From NCBI GenBank assembly GCA_003525525.1, contig DQED01000413.1, forward strand, positions 1 through 11,142: DNA of 11,142 nt, given 5' to 3'. Below are positions 7,950 through 11,142 of this stretch, in pieces. Source of the stretch: Desulfovibrio sp. (GTDB lineage Bacteria; Desulfobacterota; Desulfovibrionia; Desulfovibrionales; Desulfovibrionaceae). Position 1 is the first letter of the stretch; the number at the start of each line of letters is the position of its first letter. Below the pieces are notes generated by a model that was not told where the DNA came from, searched no databases, and saw nothing but the letters and a program-made list of their open reading frames with translations. A program made the translations under genes and the position numbers.

Positions 7950-8324
7950 ATGGCCGCTACCTATACCATAAAAGTCTCCGGCGCATTCAGCGCCGCCCAC
8001 CGGCTGCCCGGCCATCCCGGGCCGTGCGCGTCCATGCACGGCCACAACTTCGAGGTCACGGCCGAGCTCGCCGCGCAAACGCTCGTCTCCGGCATGGTCG
8101 CCGACTTCATGGACGTGCGCGCCGCCCTCGACGCCTGCTTCGCACGCCTGGACCACGCCTGCCTCAACGACGTGCCGGAGCTTTCGCCGCCGACGGCCGA
8201 GGTCATCGCGGCCTGGATCTTCGGCGAGTTGCGTGCGCGCCTGGAAGACGGCCGCGTGCGCGTGGCCAAGGTCAGCGTGGTCGAGAGCGAGGGCCTGGCC
8301 GCGAGCTACGCGGAAACGCCGTGA
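7950..8324 (+). CDS. queD: QueD, 6-carboxy-5,6,7,8-tetrahydropterin synthase
   Basis: QueD converts dihydroneopterin triphosphate to 6-carboxytetrahydropterin, the first dedicated step toward preQ0. The 124-residue protein has the zinc ligands His17 (FSAAHRL), His30 and His32 (MHGHNF). It also has catalytic Cys26 in CASMHGH, the Asp68-His69 pair in RLDHACLN, and Glu112 in VVESEG near the C-terminus, all as in the 6-pyruvoyltetrahydropterin synthase fold. The ATG at 7950 has GGAGG close upstream and gives the usual N-terminus; the longer open frame is not family-like. Its stop overlaps the queE start (GTGA), indicating translational coupling in a queDEC operon. Confidence 0.96.
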   Translation: MAATYTIKVSGAFSAAHRLPGHPGPCASMHGHNFEVTAELAAQTLVSGMVADFMDVRAALDACFARLDHACLNDVPELSPPTAEVIAAWIFGELRARLEDGRVRVAKVSVVESEGLAASYAETP

Positions 8325-8956
8325 GCCTCAAGGTCCATGAGATTTTCGCCAGCATCCAGGGCGAATCGGGCTTCGCCGGCTGGCCCTGCGCCTTTTTGCG
8401 CCTGTCCGGCTGCAACCTGTCCTGCCGTTGGTGCGACACGCGCTACGCCTTGGAGTCGTACACGGAAATGTCCGTGGACGCGGCCACGCGCGCGCTTTGC
8501 GCCTTCGGCCTCCCGCTGGTCGAGCTGACGGGCGGCGAGCCGCTGCTCGCCACAGAAACGCCGGCCCTGGCCGCGGCCCTGGCCGACGCCGGGCTCACGG
8601 TCCTGGTCGAGACCAACGGCAGCCGCGACATCGCCGTGCTCGATCCGCGCGTGGTCGCGATCCTCGACGTCAAATGCCCGGGCAGCGGCATGGAAGCGCA
8701 AAACGATTACGCCAACCTGGACAGGCTGCGCCCGCGCGACGAGGTCAAGTTCGTGCTCGCCGGGCGCGAGGACTACCGGTTCGCCGTGGACGTGGCCAAA
8801 CGCGTGTGGGCCACGCGCATGGTCCATTTTTCGCCCGTGGCCGGCGAGCTCGACCCGGCGGTCCTGGCCGCCTGGATGCTGGCGGACAGGGCGCGGGCGC
8901 GGCTGGCCCTGCAACAGCACAAGATCATCTGGAGCCCCGACGCCCGGGGCGTGTAA
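8321..8956 (+). CDS. queE: QueE, 7-carboxy-7-deazaguanine synthase (radical SAM)
   Basis: QueE is a radical SAM enzyme that rearranges 6-carboxytetrahydropterin to 7-carboxy-7-deazaguanine. The 211-residue protein starts at a GTG overlapping the queD stop by four bases. Key features are EIFASIQGES (7-16) near the N-terminus, and the CxxxCxxC cluster motif C31-x3-C35-x2-C38 (CNLSCRWCDT) that binds the [4Fe-4S] cluster. They also include the SAM-binding TGGEPLL (70-76), VETNGS (96-101) and DVKCPGSG (116-123), which is characteristic of QueE. The GTG start without its own strong ribosome site fits coupling to queD. The family assignment is firm. All expected motifs are intact. Confidence 0.96.
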   Translation: MSLKVHEIFASIQGESGFAGWPCAFLRLSGCNLSCRWCDTRYALESYTEMSVDAATRALCAFGLPLVELTGGEPLLATETPALAAALADAGLTVLVETNGSRDIAVLDPRVVAILDVKCPGSGMEAQNDYANLDRLRPRDEVKFVLAGREDYRFAVDVAKRVWATRMVHFSPVAGELDPAVLAAWMLADRARARLALQQHKIIWSPDARGV

Positions 8957-8965
8957 GGAAGGCGT

Positions 8966-9664
8966 ATGTCCACGCAACCCAAAAAGGCGGTGGTGCTTTT
9001 TTCCGGCGGCCTCGATTCCACGACCTGCCTGGCCGTGGCGAAAAGCGAAGGGTTCGCGCCCTGCGCCCTGAGCTTCGAATACGGCCAGCGGCACAAGGTG
9101 GAACTCGAGGCGGCCAGGCGTGTGGCAAGGGCCATGGACGTCGCCGCCCACCTGATCCTGCCCCTGCCGCTCGGGGCCATCGGCGGCTCGGCGCTCACGG
9201 CCGACATCGCCGTGCCCAAGGACCGCGACACCGCCGCCATGGAAGCCGACATCCCGGTCACCTACGTGCCGGCGCGCAACACCATCTTCCTGTCCATGGC
9301 CCTGGGCTGGGCCGAGGTGCTGGGCGCGCAGGACATCTTCATCGGCGTCAACGCCCTGGATTATTCCGGCTATCCCGACTGCCGGCCGGAATTCGTGCGC
9401 GCCTTCGAGGCCATGGCCAACCTGGCCGTCAAGGAGGCCGTGGAAGGCCGGCTGCGCATCGCCATCCACACGCCGCTGCTTGCGCTCACCAAGGCCGAGA
9501 TCGTGCGCCTGGGCTCGCGCCTGGGCGTGGACTACGGCCTGACCCATTCCTGTTACGACCCCTCGCCCGAAGGCCTCGCCTGCGGCCGCTGCGACAGCTG
9601 CCTGCTGCGCCGGAAAGGCTTCGAGGAAGCCGGCCTGCCCGACCCGACGCGGTATGTGGGATAG
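8966..9664 (+). CDS. queC: QueC, 7-cyano-7-deazaguanine (preQ0) synthase
   Basis: QueC uses ATP and ammonia to turn 7-carboxy-7-deazaguanine into preQ0. The 232-residue protein has the PP-loop SGGLDSTT (13-20), the SFEYGQRH substrate segment (36-43), the [10 protein letters not shown] motif (101-110), and four zinc cysteines at 196, 206, 209 and 212. It follows queE by nine bases with AAGGAAGG before the ATG, so it is the last gene of the queDEC operon. Its product is the substrate of the divergently encoded QueF. It is followed by hairpin repeat copy 2. Confidence 0.97.
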   Translation: MSTQPKKAVVLFSGGLDSTTCLAVAKSEGFAPCALSFEYGQRHKVELEAARRVARAMDVAAHLILPLPLGAIGGSALTADIAVPKDRDTAAMEADIPVTYVPARNTIFLSMALGWAEVLGAQDIFIGVNALDYSGYPDCRPEFVRAFEAMANLAVKEAVEGRLRIAIHTPLLALTKAEIVRLGSRLGVDYGLTHSCYDPSPEGLACGRCDSCLLRRKGFEEAGLPDPTRYVG

Positions 9665-9702
9665 AGGAGAGGGGGAGTCGGGAGAACAGGGGGAGAGGAG
9701 AT

Positions 9703-9759
9703 GAAGAGGCCTCCGGCGGCCTGGAGGGGATGATCCCCTCCAGGACCTCCCCGACGGGG
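9703..9759. repeat. Intergenic hairpin repeat, copy 2
   Basis: This is a diverged copy of the element at 661-724. It has GAAGAGGCCTCCGGCGGC (9703-9720), then an 11-bp perfect stem, CCTGGAGGGGA (9720-9730) with TCCCCTCCAGG (9734-9744) around a TGA loop, then CCCC-GAC-GGGG (9749-9759). The order of parts matches copy 1, and paired changes keep the stem intact. It again follows a TAG stop and a purine-rich tract, and again separates convergent genes. This points to a dispersed REP-like element with terminator or mRNA-end function rather than chance. Confidence 0.8.
9720..9744. terminator. Candidate bidirectional terminator hairpin after queC and the saccharopine-dehydrogenase-like gene
   Basis: This perfect 11-bp stem with a 3-nt loop lies 55 bases past the queC stop and 35 bases beyond the stop of the convergent oxidoreductase gene. 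There is no U-tract on either strand. A shared transcript-end role is inferred from position and stem strength. Confidence 0.5.
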
Positions 9760-9779
9760 CAGGCAGGACGGGCGATCTG

Positions 9780-11015
9780 TTATTGGGGCGAGGCGGCGAG
9801 GAGCAAGGCCTTTTTTTCGACGCGTTGTGTGCTTGTATGCTCTTGCGCCGTTGCGGCCTCGGCCATGGCGATGAGCCGGTTGGCCGGACAGGGGCCGGGC
9901 AGCGTGCAGTAGGGCGCGAACAGCCGAAAGAACGCTTCGGGCTCGAACGCCCGTTCCGGGGCCATGACGCCCGGTCCCGGGGTCTGGCCGCGCAGGTGCA
10001 GCAGCGCCCCGAGCGCCAGCGGCACGCCGGCCATGGACGCCGCATCCGGCGGCATGGCCGCAAGCGACGCGGCCACGGTGCGCTTTTCGCCGTCCCGCAC
10101 GCCCTCGCCGAGCACGAAGCAATGCGGCAGCCGGGGGCCGTCCACAAGGTGCGTCAGCGACGCGACCATGTCCTCGAGCCAGCCGTCTCCCGTCGCCAAC
10201 GCGGCGAGCCTTCTCCCCGCCTGCTCCACGTTCATCGCGCCCGCGTCCGTCTCCTCGCGCAGCTTGCGCAACGGGCCGATCCAGGCTGCGGGCATGACCA
10301 GGCCGCAACGCGCCTCCCGCACCTCGGGCCAGGAATAATGGAAGGTCACGGCTTCGGGATGGCCGACGCTGTAAAGGACGCGCCTGCCCCGGCCGGGGTA
10401 GGCGATGGGGAGGTCGGAAAGCGGCGCGCCTTCGGCCAGCGCGCCGTCGCGGCATTCCGGGATCGCGCCCGTGCACTGCGTGATCCAATACGCCGCGTCC
10501 GCGGCAAAGGGGAGCGGGGCGTCGGCCGCTTCCTCGATGTTCCAGCCGACGACGAGGCGCTCGATTGAATCCAGGCGCGAGACGACGCACGCCGCGAGCA
10601 TGCCGCTGACGCCGGGGCTTGCGCCCATGCCGATCACGGCGGTCACGCCCGCGCGCCTGGCTTCGGCGTCGCAGTCCAACATGTCGCAGGCGGCGTCCGG
10701 GTCGTCGCAGAGGTCGAGGACGTCCGTGCCCGCCTCGATGGCGGCGCGAAGGACCGGAAGGCAGGAGCGCGAAGCGGGGGACAGGCAGTTGAGGACCACG
10801 TCGGCCCGGCCCATGAGTCCGACGAGCGCCGCGTGGTCCGTGGCGTCCACGACCGTGGCCTCGGCGTCGGCACGACAGGCCAGCGCCGTGCGCGCGGCGG
10901 CGTTGCGGTCGGGATCGGCCACGACCAGTCCGGTGACGGCGTCGAAGTGGGAAAGGGCGCGCGCCGCCATGGCCCCTGTGCCGCCCGCGCCGAGCAGCAG
11001 GACGCGTCCGTGCAT
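9780..11015 (-). CDS. Saccharopine dehydrogenase family NAD(P)-binding oxidoreductase
   Basis: The 411-residue protein starts with a Rossmann fold: GRVLLLGAGGTGAMAARAL (3-21) with the glycine-rich loop GAGGTG (9-14). VVADPDR (31-37) is placed to contact the cofactor ribose, and DVVLNCLSP (72-80) is also present. This is followed by AVIGMGASPGVSGMLAA (126-142), typical of saccharopine-dehydrogenase-like and carboxynorspermidine-dehydrogenase-like proteins. The substrate cannot be read from the sequence, and the neighbours give no pathway hint. The start at 11015 has GGGAGGAGG six bases upstream; 25 further in-frame residues upstream are discounted. The protein is cytosolic, without a signal peptide. 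The C-terminal domain is less recognisable, so only the family is called. Confidence 0.8.
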   Translation of the reverse strand: MHGRVLLLGAGGTGAMAARALSHFDAVTGLVVADPDRNAAARTALACRADAEATVVDATDHAALVGLMGRADVVLNCLSPASRSCLPVLRAAIEAGTDVLDLCDDPDAACDMLDCDAEARRAGVTAVIGMGASPGVSGMLAACVVSRLDSIERLVVGWNIEEAADAPLPFAADAAYWITQCTGAIPECRDGALAEGAPLSDLPIAYPGRGRRVLYSVGHPEAVTFHYSWPEVREARCGLVMPAAWIGPLRKLREETDAGAMNVEQAGRRLAALATGDGWLEDMVASLTHLVDGPRLPHCFVLGEGVRDGEKRTVAASLAAMPPDAASMAGVPLALGALLHLRGQTPGPGVMAPERAFEPEAFFRLFAPYCTLPGPCPANRLIAMAEAATAQEHTSTQRVEKKALLLAASPQ

Positions 11016-11142
11016 GCGATGCCTCCTCCCCGCCGGGTCCCGGGGAGCCGTACGGCACGGCGTTCCCTGGCCGCTGCGGCGGGCCGCCACGGACCGGTCG
11101 TTGCGCCCGCGCAGGAAATGTTTTTCTTTTGAGCAGGTTCCC
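11016..11142 (-). promoter_or_regulatory. Upstream region of the saccharopine-dehydrogenase-like gene
   Basis: This end segment should contain the promoter of the minus-strand oxidoreductase gene. A perfect 10-base palindrome GCCGTACGGC (11047-11056) lies about 32 bases upstream of the ATG and could be an operator. No convincing -35/-10 pair was found, and no gene is visible before the window ends. Confidence 0.25.

Noticed and set aside
8306..10147. Long minus-strand open frame antisense to queE and queC
   Set aside because: It spans two well-supported plus-strand enzymes and an intergenic repeat and shows no family motif, so it is a shadow frame.

Overview
The window is G+C-rich bacterial DNA, roughly 70% G+C in most genes. 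It looks like a Desulfovibrionaceae-type genome. The hints are an EFR1-type flavodoxin/ferredoxin protein typical of anaerobes, a short class I QueF, a candidate sigma-54 promoter, and an intergenic repeat with a 'GCCTCCGGCGGCC' core that I associate with Desulfovibrio-like genomes. That placement rests on gene style and memory, not on a database comparison.

Layout. (1) 1-642 (+): the 3' part of an EFR1-family protein. (2) 643-791: a gap between convergent genes holding a strong 12-bp hairpin repeat. (3) 792-3557 (-): complete uvrA. (4) 3558-3822: a divergent intergenic region with a candidate uvrA promoter and two operator-like palindromes. (5) 3823-4878 (+): a U32-peptidase-like protein with many cysteines. 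(6) 4879-5116: an increasingly AT-rich leader. (7) 5117-5935 (+): a stand-alone caspase/metacaspase-like protease, clearly lower in G+C than its neighbours. (8) 5936-6506: hairpins, a small minus-strand gene (57 aa) behind a good sigma-54-type promoter, and a candidate 47-aa plus-strand ORF overlapping the next gene by GTGA. (9) 6507-7430 (+): a YihY/BrkB-family membrane protein. (10) 7393-7830 (-) queF, then 7950-9664 (+) queD-queE-queC. (11) 9665-9779: a second copy of the hairpin repeat. (12) 9780-11015 (-): a saccharopine-dehydrogenase-family oxidoreductase.

How the genes work together. The clearest pathway is queuosine precursor synthesis. QueD makes 6-carboxytetrahydropterin, QueE rearranges it to 7-carboxy-7-deazaguanine, QueC makes preQ0, and the divergent QueF reduces preQ0 to preQ1. 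FolE, Tgt and QueA are not in the window. UvrA is the damage sensor of nucleotide excision repair. The remaining genes show no obvious functional link to each other.

The most interesting part is 4.9-6.5 kb. It holds an AT-shifted orphan caspase with its own very strong ribosome binding site, hairpins beyond it, and a convergent small gene with a sigma-54-like promoter. No complete, clearly novel multi-gene system is demonstrable. The caspase/small-protein region and the pair of intergenic repeats are the best candidates for follow-up.
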